DNA of 64,000 bases, from contig OZ244805.1 of assembly GCA_965220095.1 (NCBI GenBank), forward strand, positions 3,100,001 to 3,164,000, read 5' to 3'. This document shows, piece by piece, positions 20,049 to 28,386 of this stretch. The notes beneath the pieces are model-generated. The model searched no databases. It saw only the letters and a program-made list of their open reading frames with translations, and was not told the origin of the DNA. Position numbers and translations under genes: made by a program. Position 1 is the first letter of the stretch; each line of letters starts with the position of its first letter. Origin of the DNA: Bin87 sp965220095. Lineage in GTDB: Bacteria > Chloroflexota > Dehalococcoidia > Lucifugimonadales > UBA3495.

Positions 20049-21350
20049 TTACTCCCCGACACCAGGCATATAGTCGGTGCCGATGTGACCGGCGGCTTCG
20101 AACTCGGCGTATTCGACGGCGCTGTAACCGAGCAGGTCGCGATATACGTACTCGTTGTCCTGGCCGAGCATCGCCGGCCCCCGGCGAATGCCCAGCGGGG
20201 TATCCGACATCCGGTAGAGCGGGCCTGGGTACAGGTGTGTGCCACAGTCGGCCTGGTAGGTTTCCCTGAAAAACTCCCGGCTCTGTATGTGGGGATCGGC
20301 GAACGCGTCCGCCTGATTCATGACTGCCCCAGCCGGCACACCCGCTTCCTGCAGAATGTTCATTGCCTCGGTGGGGTTTTTGGTGCGTGTCCAGGCGGCG
20401 ATGTGTTGGTCGATTTCGTCCTGGCGGGCCGCCCGCGCGGGTGCATCCGCCAGGCTCGTATCTGATGCCAGCTGGGGCGCTCCGATTACGTCGCACAACG
20501 CCAGCCATTGCTGATGGTCGTAAACCGTGATGACCAGCCATCGGTCATCTCCGGCACACGGGTAACAGTTCTGCAGTGCGGTGGGATGGCGGTTGCCCAG
20601 CGGCCCGTGGGTGCGCCCGTTCATGGCGTAGTCCAGGTAATATTCTCCCAGGTAGGGGAAGAAGTTCTCGGCCTGGCCCAGCTCCACCAGTTGGCCTTCC
20701 CCGGTGCGTTTGCGGTGGCGCAGGGCGGCCAGGACGGCAAACGCCCCCTGGACACCGGCGGCGGCGTCCGACATCAGCACAGTGGTGTTGTAAGACGGGT
20801 CGGTGTCGGCGTAACCGCGCAACTGAGTGTGGCCTACTACACCTTCGATGTGGACGCCGTGAGCGCGGAAGTCGCGGTAGGGGCCGGTGCTGCCGTAGGC
20901 CGGCATCCGCAGCATGATGAAATCGTCATTGACGGCTTTCAGGGATTCGTAGGAGATCCCCAGCTTCTCCATGGTCTCGGTGGGGTTGTTCTCGATGAGC
21001 ACATCGCTGACGGCGACCAGGCGGTCAAAGACTTCCCGTCCGCCGGGCTCCAGCAGGTTCACCGTCATGCTGCGTTTGTTGCGGGCGTGGGAGTTGAACA
21101 TCGGCGACCGGTTGAAAGGACGCTCGCCAGGGACGCGGCCCGGAGTGCCACCCGAGTAGAGCGGCAGGTTGTCGATGACGGCCTGGGGTGGATGCGGCGC
21201 GGCGCCTCTGGTCAGCGGCACGAACGTGTTGGTAGATTCGACGCGGATGACTTCGGCGCCCAGATCGGCCAGGAATGAACCGCAATAGGGGCCGGCCCAA
21301 ACCACGGTGATTTCCAGTACGCGCAAGCCCGCCAGCGGCAGCCGAGCCAT
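20049..21350 (-). CDS. CaiB/BaiF class III CoA-transferase, subunit with Glu at the Asp position
   Basis: A 433-residue formyl-CoA transferase-fold protein that moves CoA between carboxylic acids. Family blocks are LAGLRVLEITVVWAGPYCG (6-24), LGAEVIRVES (30-39), HARNKRSMTVNL (88-99), GISYESLKAVNDDFIMLRM and GSTGPYRDF. The residue aligned with the catalytic aspartate lies in GEGQLVELGQAEN, where it is E223 instead of D. It is 7 bp downstream of a second CoA-transferase gene, the arrangement of known heteromeric enzymes such as SmtAB and BbsEF. Substrate is unknown. Confidence 0.9.
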   Translation of the reverse strand: MARLPLAGLRVLEITVVWAGPYCGSFLADLGAEVIRVESTNTFVPLTRGAAPHPPQAVIDNLPLYSGGTPGRVPGERPFNRSPMFNSHARNKRSMTVNLLEPGGREVFDRLVAVSDVLIENNPTETMEKLGISYESLKAVNDDFIMLRMPAYGSTGPYRDFRAHGVHIEGVVGHTQLRGYADTDPSYNTTVLMSDAAAGVQGAFAVLAALRHRKRTGEGQLVELGQAENFFPYLGEYYLDYAMNGRTHGPLGNRHPTALQNCYPCAGDDRWLVITVYDHQQWLALCDVIGAPQLASDTSLADAPARAARQDEIDQHIAAWTRTKNPTEAMNILQEAGVPAGAVMNQADAFADPHIQSREFFRETYQADCGTHLYPGPLYRMSDTPLGIRRGPAMLGQDNEYVYRDLLGYSAVEYAEFEAAGHIGTDYMPGVGE

Positions 21351-21357
21351 TGCTACC

Positions 21358-22614
21358 CTACCGGTCCGGCCACTCGGCGGAAACTACCACGCCATCCCCG
21401 ACGAGGACATCAACGCGGGTCTGGTGAAACCCCAGCTCGCCCAGTATCTCGCGCGTGTGCTGCCCCAGCATTGGGGCGGGATTTCGCATTTGCCACGGCG
21501 ATTTGGACATGATAAAGGGACGGCCGGGGTAGCGCAGGCTGCCCGCCACCGGATGGTCGGCTGCTGCGAAGGCCCCGCGCCCGTTGAAGGATGGATCAAC
21601 ATCCAGGTCGGCCATGGTGTTGATTGGGCCGGACAGCACCCGGTTGGCCTGCGCGGCTTGCCAGGCTTCGGCGCGGTTGCGCTCCAGTATCCAGGGCAGA
21701 AAGTGTTCGGATTCGAACTCGTCCTGCATTGCCGGGTCGCCCTGGCTGTTGGGGTCTTTCCAGCGCTCCGCAGTCAGCTCCGGCGGGTTGCCCAGCATCG
21801 CCACGGCCCGCGGGAAGTACATTCGGCTGCCGTTGATTTGCAGGTAGCCGTCGGCGCACGGATAAACCGCGTTGGGATACCCGCCGGAGCCACCCGACGC
21901 CGGCCGGTGGCTGATTTCGCCAGTGTACTGATGGGCGAGCAGGGCGCTTTGGCGGCGGTCGACGGAACCCAGCTGGGTTTCCAGTATGGATACGTCAATG
22001 TGTTGCCCGGGCGGTTCGTCGTCCGGGTCGAGTCCGAAGGAACCGACCAGACTGGCCCCCATCGTGGCAACGGCAGCCACCGCTCCCGCCTGGTAGAGTC
22101 CAACGTTACCGCCCAGCTTGAGCGGTTCGCGATCCGCCAGGCCGGTGGAGTGCATCTCTCCGCCCATGCCATAGAAAACGATTTCGGAGCCTCGATAATC
22201 GCGGTACGGCCCGGTTTGCCCAAAGTTTGAGATGCTGGTGTAGATGAGGTCGGGATTAACCTGGCTCAACTGAGCGTATGAAATGCCCAGGCGGTCGGCG
22301 ACGCCGGGTCGGAAGTTTTCCACGACGATGTCCGCCCATTGGGCGAATCCGGTGACGATGTCCGACGCGGCGTTGTTTTTCAGGTCAACGGCGATGCTGC
22401 GCTTGTTGGTGTTCAGATGCAGGAACAGTCCGCTCTTTTCCGGATGGCGGACATCGCCGGGGAACGGGCCAATCCGGCGCGCGCCGTCTCCGCCGGGCGG
22501 TTCGATCTTGATAACGTCAGCGCCGAAGTCGGCCAGAAGTTTGGTGCAATAGGGGCCGGCGATATAGTGGGTGAAATCGAGGACTTTCAGGCCAGCCAGC
22601 GCTCCGTCAGGCAT
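21358..22614 (-). CDS. CaiB/BaiF class III CoA-transferase, subunit with catalytic Asp
   Basis: A 418-residue class III CoA-transferase. The start block LAGLKVLDFTHYIAGPYC (6-23) and FGADVIKIEPPGGD (30-43) are canonical, HLNTNKRSIAVDL (66-78) binds CoA, and PGQHIDVSILETQ contains the catalytic aspartate D207. ATG 22614 is preferred over an upstream in-frame start because homologs begin here. It leads the pair with the next CoA-transferase (7-bp gap) and shares a minus-strand direction with the two LLM genes downstream, so all four may belong to one degradative unit. Confidence 0.9.
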   Translation of the reverse strand: MPDGALAGLKVLDFTHYIAGPYCTKLLADFGADVIKIEPPGGDGARRIGPFPGDVRHPEKSGLFLHLNTNKRSIAVDLKNNAASDIVTGFAQWADIVVENFRPGVADRLGISYAQLSQVNPDLIYTSISNFGQTGPYRDYRGSEIVFYGMGGEMHSTGLADREPLKLGGNVGLYQAGAVAAVATMGASLVGSFGLDPDDEPPGQHIDVSILETQLGSVDRRQSALLAHQYTGEISHRPASGGSGGYPNAVYPCADGYLQINGSRMYFPRAVAMLGNPPELTAERWKDPNSQGDPAMQDEFESEHFLPWILERNRAEAWQAAQANRVLSGPINTMADLDVDPSFNGRGAFAAADHPVAGSLRYPGRPFIMSKSPWQMRNPAPMLGQHTREILGELGFHQTRVDVLVGDGVVVSAEWPDR

Positions 22615-22743
22615 AGTTCCACATCCTGCCGCTTTTGCAGTGAGGTGCGATACAATTGCACAAATTCGTTTGAGGGTCAACCGAATGGGGCCCTTACGCG
22701 TACCTACTTTAATTTGTCATCGCGAGTGCGTTGCCCCCTGTCA

Positions 22744-22828
22744 CAGGGCCTTTCCAAAGTCGTTGGCGTTGGGGACATTATTTTACCGGGATGAACAGGA
22801 TAAACGGGATAGACAGGATTCTTCTGAT
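22744..22828. repeat. 85-bp dispersed repeat, copy A
   Basis: Starts CAGGGCCTTTCCAAAGTCG and ends with four 9-bp units of the form RGGATRRAC (GGGATGAAC, AGGATAAAC, GGGATAGAC, AGGATTCTT). Copy B at 27042-27126 differs by about six bases. It lies in the ~310-bp gap between the CoA-transferases and the SRPBCC gene; that gap otherwise contains only the hairpin at 22838-22866. Confidence 0.85.
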
Positions 22829-22837
22829 TAAGGGCGC

Positions 22838-22866
22838 CTGGATTCCCGCTTTCGCGGGAATGACGG
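22838..22866. repeat. Short hairpin repeat, ATTCCCGC-TTTC-GCGGGAAT family
   Basis: CTGGATTCCCGCTTTCGCGG followed by GAATGACGG forms a perfect 8-bp stem (22842-22849 with 22854-22861) and a TTTC loop. Related pairs in inverted orientation lie at 26451-26530 and 40051-40155. Confidence 0.85.
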
Positions 22867-22923
22867 ATAAGGGTTGGTTTGGTTTGACAAACTGGTTATG
22901 CGTGAGAATGGTTGCATGGAACA

Positions 22924-23400
22924 ATGCCGGTTTTTGAGTACGCCCGGATTTTGCCGTGCCCGCCCAAAGAAGCATGGGCTCCGCTGGTGGATTTTCCCAG
23001 CCGACCGGCGCACTCCGAACGGTACCGGCAAGCCGACTTGCCTGATGGCGGTGAGCTGGCGCCGGGCCACCGCATTCAGTTGCAAATCGCCCGAGACCGC
23101 TTCACCAGCGTGGTTACTCGAGTGGAGCGCCCGCATCAGCTGGCTCACCGCACCACCGGGCCGGGCTTCTGGGTGGAATACCGTTACACCCTGCGAGCCT
23201 GCGACGACGCCGACCCTGGGTATTCGTCCGAAGATTTCGGCCGGGGGCATCTGACGATTACTACCGAATACGGCGGCTGGTTTGGAACCTTGATCGCCAG
23301 GCTAAGGCCCGGCGCTTGCCGACGCTACGTCGTCGACGAGATGGACGCCATAATCTCGGCGGCGGAATCGGTGGTAGCAGAACCGGTCGAGGATGGCTAG
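22924..23400 (+). CDS. SRPBCC-family protein (polyketide cyclase/START-like)
   Basis: A 158-residue single-domain protein with the SRPBCC layout: first strand PVFEYARILPCPPKEAW, helices around VDFPSRPAHSERY, beta strands with IQLQIARDRFTSVVTRVE and GFWVEYRYTL, and a long C-terminal helix ending VDEMDAIISAAESVV. Such domains bind hydrophobic ligands in a deep cavity. A TTG four codons upstream is a weaker start than ATG 22924. A TTGACA at 22884 could be part of its promoter, though a matching -10 is poor. Ligand unknown. Confidence 0.75.
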   Translation: MPVFEYARILPCPPKEAWAPLVDFPSRPAHSERYRQADLPDGGELAPGHRIQLQIARDRFTSVVTRVERPHQLAHRTTGPGFWVEYRYTLRACDDADPGYSSEDFGRGHLTITTEYGGWFGTLIARLRPGACRRYVVDEMDAIISAAESVVAEPVEDG

Positions 23401-23479
23401 TTTCCCGCGTTCGGGCGGGTACCCCATGACTCACCTGAACCGCATAACATAACCTGACAATACTATTTTGGAGACCGCT

Positions 23480-25561
23480 ATGACCGCATCCGAACACGTG
23501 CCAACCCAACCAATTGCGCCCCAGCGCCCACACACTATTACCACGCACGGTGACGAGCGTGCTGACCCCTGGTTTTGGCTCCGCGAGCAAGAGGACCCGC
23601 AGACGATGGAGTACCTGCGAGCCGAAAATGCCTTCACCGAAGCATTTATGCAGCCACTGGACGCGTTGCAAGCGGCTATCTACGCGGAGATTCGCGGTCG
23701 CATCAAGGAAGATGACAACACCGTCCCTGAAAAGGAAGGCAACTTTTACTACTACGTTCGCTTCGAGGAGGGCGGCCAATACCCAATCTACTGCCGGCGC
23801 CAGGGCAGCGACGACGGCCTGGAAACCGTGCTGCTGGACGTGAACAGGTTGGCGGAGGGTCGGGATTACACGCGGGTTGGCGCGTTTCGCAACAGTCCAG
23901 ACCACAAGCTGGCGGCATACGGTGTGGACTTCGACGGCTCGGAGCAGTACACCATCAGGTTGCTGGATCTGGAAACCGGGCAGACCTTGCCGGATGCAAT
24001 TCCCGGTACGTACTACAGCATTGAATGGGCCAACGATAACCGCACGTTTTACTACTCGGTGCTGGACGAGCACCACCGCCCGGTGAGCATCTACCGGCAC
24101 CTGCTGGGCACTGACCCGGCGCAGGATGCGCTGGTTTACCACGAAGATGACGCGCGGTTTTTTGTGGGGTTGGGCAAGTCAAACAGCGGCCGCTTCATCT
24201 ACGTGGTGGCGGGCGGCAACAATATGTCCGAGTGGCGGTTTATGGACGCCAATGATCCGCAGGCCAGACTCACGCTGGTGGAACCCCGGGCGGTGGATTT
24301 CGAGTACGACCTGGCCGACCACGGCGACCGGTTCTTTATCAGACACAACGGGGACGGCGCCCGGGATTTTCAGCTGGCGACCGCACCAATATCCAACCCC
24401 GGACGTGCCAACTGGAAGGAGTTTATGGCCCATGAGCCGGGCCGGCCCCTGCTTGATCTGGACGCCTACCGGGGTCACCTGGTGGTGGCGTGCCGTCAGG
24501 ATGGCCTGCCGCAGGTGATGATAATGCGGCTGGGCGACAACGACGTGCATTACATCGCGGGGATTGAAGAGGAAGATTTTGCCATGTCGCCACGGGGCGG
24601 CCGGGAGTTCGATACCACCTCGCTGCGCTTTTCCTACACGTCAATGAAAACCCCGGCGGCAGTGTACGACTACGATATGGACACGCGGGAACGGGTTTTG
24701 CGGAAGCAGCAGGAGATTCCTTCCGGCTACGACGCCGACCGATATGACACCCGTAGAATCTGGGCCACTGCCCGGGACGGCACGTCGGTTCCCATCAGCC
24801 TACTGATGCTGCAGGGCACACCCGTGGACGGCTCCGCGCCGCTGTATCTGTACGGCTACGGGAGCTACGGATTGACCATGGAGGCCAGCTTCGGCGTCAC
24901 CGCCCTGAGTCTGGTCGACCGTGGTTTTGTGTTCGCCATCGCCCACATACGCGGCGGGATGGAGATGGGGTGGGACTGGTACGAGAACGGGAAGTTGCTA
25001 AACAAGCGCAATACGTTCCACGACTTTATTGACTGCGCCGAGCATCTGATTGCCCAGGGATATACGTCGGCGGGCCGTATCGCGGCGGCGGGCGGCAGCG
25101 CCGGCGGAATGCTGATGGGCGCGGTAGTGAACGAAAGGCCGGACCTGTTCGGTTGCGTGGTGGCCCATGTGCCGTTCGTCGATGTTCTGAACACCATGCT
25201 GGATGATTCGCTGCCGCTAACCACCATGGAATACAACGAATGGGGCAACCCCAACGATGCCGAATACTACCGCTATATGCGGACTTACTCCCCGTATGAC
25301 AACGTGCGGCGGCAAGCGTACCCAGCCATGCTGGTTACGGGCGGCATCAGCGACCCGCGCGTAACCTACTGGGAGCCGGCCAAGTGGGTCGCCAAGCTGC
25401 GGGATCTGCGTACCGACGAAAACCCGCTGCTGCTGAAAATCCACATGGATTCCGGACACGCTGGAGCATCGGGCCGGTTCGAGCGCATCAAGGAAGTTGC
25501 CGAAGAGTATGCGTTCATTCTCAATGCGTTGGGTTTGGCGGCGTTGGGTTTGGCGACGTAG
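23480..25561 (+). CDS. ptrB: Oligopeptidase B-like S9 family serine peptidase
   Basis: A 693-residue prolyl-oligopeptidase-family enzyme that cleaves short peptides after basic residues. The N-terminal part (about 1-400) is the seven-bladed propeller typical of the family, starting near HTITTHGDERADPWFWLR. The C-terminal hydrolase domain carries the nucleophile S540 in GGSAGG, aspartate in TGGISDPRVTYWEPAKW and histidine in DSGHAGASGR. The YGYGSYG block before the catalytic domain is typical of oligopeptidase B. TTGGAGA precedes ATG 23480. No signal peptide, so it is probably cytoplasmic. Confidence 0.93.
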   Translation: MTASEHVPTQPIAPQRPHTITTHGDERADPWFWLREQEDPQTMEYLRAENAFTEAFMQPLDALQAAIYAEIRGRIKEDDNTVPEKEGNFYYYVRFEEGGQYPIYCRRQGSDDGLETVLLDVNRLAEGRDYTRVGAFRNSPDHKLAAYGVDFDGSEQYTIRLLDLETGQTLPDAIPGTYYSIEWANDNRTFYYSVLDEHHRPVSIYRHLLGTDPAQDALVYHEDDARFFVGLGKSNSGRFIYVVAGGNNMSEWRFMDANDPQARLTLVEPRAVDFEYDLADHGDRFFIRHNGDGARDFQLATAPISNPGRANWKEFMAHEPGRPLLDLDAYRGHLVVACRQDGLPQVMIMRLGDNDVHYIAGIEEEDFAMSPRGGREFDTTSLRFSYTSMKTPAAVYDYDMDTRERVLRKQQEIPSGYDADRYDTRRIWATARDGTSVPISLLMLQGTPVDGSAPLYLYGYGSYGLTMEASFGVTALSLVDRGFVFAIAHIRGGMEMGWDWYENGKLLNKRNTFHDFIDCAEHLIAQGYTSAGRIAAAGGSAGGMLMGAVVNERPDLFGCVVAHVPFVDVLNTMLDDSLPLTTMEYNEWGNPNDAEYYRYMRTYSPYDNVRRQAYPAMLVTGGISDPRVTYWEPAKWVAKLRDLRTDENPLLLKIHMDSGHAGASGRFERIKEVAEEYAFILNALGLAALGLAT

Positions 25562-25576
25562 GACCGGCGCCCGCGG

Positions 25577-26377
25577 TTAGAGGCCGATGAATCTGCGGGC
25601 GTTCTCTCCCAGGATGCCCTCTACCTGCGGCGAAGTCAGCGGGAGCGCCGCCAGGAACTCTGATTCGCTCGCCATGTCAGCCAGAGGGTAATCGGTGCCG
25701 AAGCACACTTTGTGGGCGCCGTGTTTGTTGATGATGGCGGTCAGAGTCTCGGCAGTGAGTTCACGCAACGACGGTGGCCAGGTTGTGTCGACCAGAATGT
25801 TCTCCTGGCCCAGCAACACGCGTTCAGCTTCGTCAAGCATATAAAACCCGCCGAGATGCAAGGCGATAATTTTTAGCCTGGGAAAGCGTTGCGCGATGTT
25901 CATAATGCGTTGGGGCGCCGCGTAGAGCGGAATATCGGCGGCGGAGTTCGGCAGCCGCCCCGAATGGATGGCCAGGGTCATGTCTTCGCCCAACTCCTCA
26001 TAGACGGGGAACCACTGCGGGTCGTCGGGGTAAAACCCGTTGATTACCGGGTGCATCTTGATGCCTTTGACGCCGTTGGCGCGCAGATACCGGATTTCCG
26101 CCGCCTTGTCTGCGAGGTCGGGATGCACCGCGCCGAAGGGCGCCAGGGATTCGTCGGCAACGGAAATGAGCCAGTCGTTGGCGGGGCGCACCTGATCGGC
26201 ACGGATGGTTACGCCCAGGACGATGGACTTGCCCACGCCGGAGGATTTCATGTGCTCTTTGATGCCGGCCACGGTGTTGGGCGCGATGGGAGCAAAGCCG
26301 AGGTCGGATTCCATGTTGCCGGCAACGGCATCGGCGATATGGTCCGGCCAGATATGGGTGTGAACATCAACGCGCAT
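25577..26377 (-). CDS. Amidohydrolase-2 family metal-dependent hydrolase
   Basis: A 266-residue TIM-barrel amidohydrolase. The first metal site is D4-H6-H8 in MRVDVHTHIWP, the barrel lysine-histidine block is GVKGIKMHPVINGF, a histidine lies in LAIHSG and another in IIALHLGG, and the last aspartate is in CFGTDYPLA. Members include decarboxylases such as aminocarboxymuconate decarboxylase and lactonases; the exact reaction cannot be told. ATG 26377 is used since the 13 upstream codons do not fit the family. The stop is 15 bp from that of the convergent ptrB. Confidence 0.87.
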   Translation of the reverse strand: MRVDVHTHIWPDHIADAVAGNMESDLGFAPIAPNTVAGIKEHMKSSGVGKSIVLGVTIRADQVRPANDWLISVADESLAPFGAVHPDLADKAAEIRYLRANGVKGIKMHPVINGFYPDDPQWFPVYEELGEDMTLAIHSGRLPNSAADIPLYAAPQRIMNIAQRFPRLKIIALHLGGFYMLDEAERVLLGQENILVDTTWPPSLRELTAETLTAIINKHGAHKVCFGTDYPLADMASESEFLAALPLTSPQVEGILGENARRFIGL

Positions 26378-26450
26378 GACGAGACCTTTTTTGTCGCATT
26401 TGGTAACGCATCGCAAGCGACGCGTAGAACAGAGAAAATTGCAAAACTGC

Positions 26451-26530
26451 CGTCGCTCCCGCGAGAGCGGGAACCCAGGGCATTCTTATAGCATGGAACG
26501 CTGGATTCCCGCCGGCGCGAGTATGACGGA
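26451..26530. repeat. Inverted pair of the ATTCCCGC hairpin repeat
   Basis: CGTCGCTCCCGCGAGAGCGG (first arm, minus orientation) and CTGGATTCCCGCCGGCGCGA (second arm) are diverged copies of the hairpin at 22838 facing each other. They open a ~970-bp gene-free stretch (26378-27350). Between 26531 and 27041 nothing convincing is seen: open frames there have no recognisable protein character. Confidence 0.7.
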
Positions 26531-27041
26531 AAGGATGAGAATGACGGTGGTTAAACCGTCTATATGCGATAGCCCTGGATGTGATGGGCGGGGTATTTCA
26601 ATTTAGCGGATTGTTTTCTCCTGGGCTGATTGGTGTGGGGTTGTGGGTGAAGGTGTCAGGCGTTACGGTTTCGGGCCGGAGTCGGAGCACGGCCAACACT
26701 GTTTTGCGTGCAGAGCAATTTTGTCCTAGGCTTGCGCGTCCCGCAGTTAGCCGGCTGCAATGAGCCGGGGGAGTGCGGCGCGCGGCGGTGGTGACTCCCG
26801 CTGGGTTCATCAGGCATCACCGGTGAGAAAACGGTGTAGCCCAATCGAACCAATCTGCGAAATAACCGACGGCCGTTGCCGACCTGAAACCGTATTCGCC
26901 TTTGATATTCTGATGTATATCGGACGATGCCGCTGGCCTGGCGGCGGTTCCGGCCAAGTTCGGGAACGTTGGCCGGGTTACCTGACAAGATTTAGGATAG
27001 GGGTTTGGAATCGGGGGGCGCAAGGGGCGGGCGTCACTTAT

Positions 27042-27126
27042 CAGGGGCTTTCCAAAGTCGTTGGCATTGGAGACGTTATTTTACCGGGATGGACAGGATA
27101 AACGGGATGGACAGGATTCTTCTGAT
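27042..27126. repeat. 85-bp dispersed repeat, copy B
   Basis: About 93% identical to copy A at 22744-22828 in the same orientation, with the same four 9-bp RGGATRRAC units at the right end. Palindromic element copy 2 begins directly after it. Confidence 0.85.
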
Positions 27127-27127
27127 G

Positions 27128-27279
27128 CCCTGGGAACAAGCCCAGGGTCTTTCGATTGTCCCGGTTTTGTCATTGCGAGGAGAGTAGCGACGTGGCAATC
27201 TCGTTCCAGGAGCCACGATCGTCGCGCCAACGAGATTGCCACGCTGCGCTCGTAATGACAACCGAAAGACCCTGGGAAC
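27128..27279. mobile_element. Palindromic MITE-like element, copy 2, with 10-bp flanking repeats
   Basis: The outer arms CCCAGGGTCTTTCG (27141-27154) and CGAAAGACCCTGGG (27263-27276) are perfect inverted repeats. Inside them are the TGTCATTGCGAGGAG and CGCTCGTAATGACA arms shared with copies 1 and 3, and GTGGCAATCTCGT against ACGAGATTGCCAC. CCCTGGGAAC is repeated directly at 27128-27137 and 27270-27279. No coding capacity. It lies just upstream of the trp genes and could act on their leader as a hairpin. Confidence 0.7.
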
Positions 27280-27350
27280 GCCGGTGGGGTGGAGTTGTCA
27301 ACTGGCGTGCTATTATATTGCGGGAAGCAGGTTAGCGCTATGGTGTCGGG

Positions 27351-28367
27351 ATGATTCGGGAAGCCATAACAAATACGGTGGCCGGGCAATCGCTGTCGAT
27401 GGACGAAGCGGTGGCCGTGATGCGCGAAGTGATGGAAGGGGCAGCGACGCCGGCGCAGCTGGGGTCGTATTTGACCGCGTTGTCGCTAAAAGGCGAAACG
27501 CCGGAGGAGATCGCCGGCTTTGCCACCGTGATGCGGGAAAAGTCGTTGCGGGTTAACATCGTCGGCCCGGCTGTGGATACCTGCGGCACCGGTGGAGATT
27601 TCAAAGGAACCTTCAACATCTCGACCGCGGCGGCGTTTGTGGTTGCCGGCGCCGGCCTGACGGTGGCCAAGCATGGCGGTCGGGCGGCATCGGGAGCATG
27701 TGGCAGCGCCGACGTGCTGGAAGCCCTTGGTGTGTGCATCGAATTGTCGCCCGAGGCGGTGGAGCGGTGCCTGAACGAAATCGGCATCGGGTTCATGTTC
27801 GCGCCGGCGTTTCACCCGGCGATGCGATACGCGGGGCCGGTGCGCCGGGAAATCGGTATCCGGACCGTTTTCAACGTCCTGGGGCCGATGACGAATCCCG
27901 CCGGCGTACCGTCGCAATTGATCGGAGTCGGCTACCCGGAGGTGGCCGGCAAGATGGCCGAAGTGCTGCGGCTGTTGGGAGCCCACCACGCCATTATCGT
28001 CCACAGCGACGATGGCATGGACGAGCTGTCTCTGGGTAGCGATACCACCGGCTGGGAAGTATTGGATGGCGAGTTGCGACCGTACCTCGTGCAGCCGCGC
28101 CAGTTGGGTTTGCCCCATGCCACCCCTGATGATTTGCAGGGCGGCGACCCGGACCAGAACGCCGCAACCATGCGTCGGTTGCTGGCCGGCGAGGGTGGCC
28201 CAATCTGCGATGCTGTCGTCCTGAACGCCGGCGCTGCTCTGGTGGCGGGCGACGCGGTAACGTCGCTGGCGGAAGGCATCCAAATGGCGGCGGCGTCAAT
28301 TGCCGATGGCAAAGCAGCGCAAAAGCTCGAAGCGCTGATCGAAATGACCCAACGCCTCGCCGAATAG
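27351..28367 (+). CDS. trpD: Anthranilate phosphoribosyltransferase
   Basis: A 338-residue enzyme that joins anthranilate to PRPP in the second committed step of tryptophan synthesis. The PRPP-binding block DTCGTGGDFKGTFNIST (about 79-95) and the adjoining KHGGRAASGACGSADVLEALG are canonical, with FAPAFHPAMRYAGPVRREIG and FNVLGPMTNPAG further on. No fused TrpG domain. It starts at ATG 27351 and is followed after 19 bp by trpC, in a tight trpD-C-F-B series. Confidence 0.96.
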   Translation: MIREAITNTVAGQSLSMDEAVAVMREVMEGAATPAQLGSYLTALSLKGETPEEIAGFATVMREKSLRVNIVGPAVDTCGTGGDFKGTFNISTAAAFVVAGAGLTVAKHGGRAASGACGSADVLEALGVCIELSPEAVERCLNEIGIGFMFAPAFHPAMRYAGPVRREIGIRTVFNVLGPMTNPAGVPSQLIGVGYPEVAGKMAEVLRLLGAHHAIIVHSDDGMDELSLGSDTTGWEVLDGELRPYLVQPRQLGLPHATPDDLQGGDPDQNAATMRRLLAGEGGPICDAVVLNAGAALVAGDAVTSLAEGIQMAAASIADGKAAQKLEALIEMTQRLAE

Positions 28368-28386
28368 ATTGGGGGAGACCGAAACG

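Noticed and set aside
26760..27101. Possible small gene in the gene-free stretch before trpD
   Set aside because: The translation is rich in Arg, Gly and Cys without domain pattern, and it runs into the 85-bp repeat.
27280..27350. Promoter of trpD from TTGTCA and TATTATATT
   Set aside because: The spacing between boxes is 10-15 bp, too short for a sigma-70 promoter; start site not assigned.
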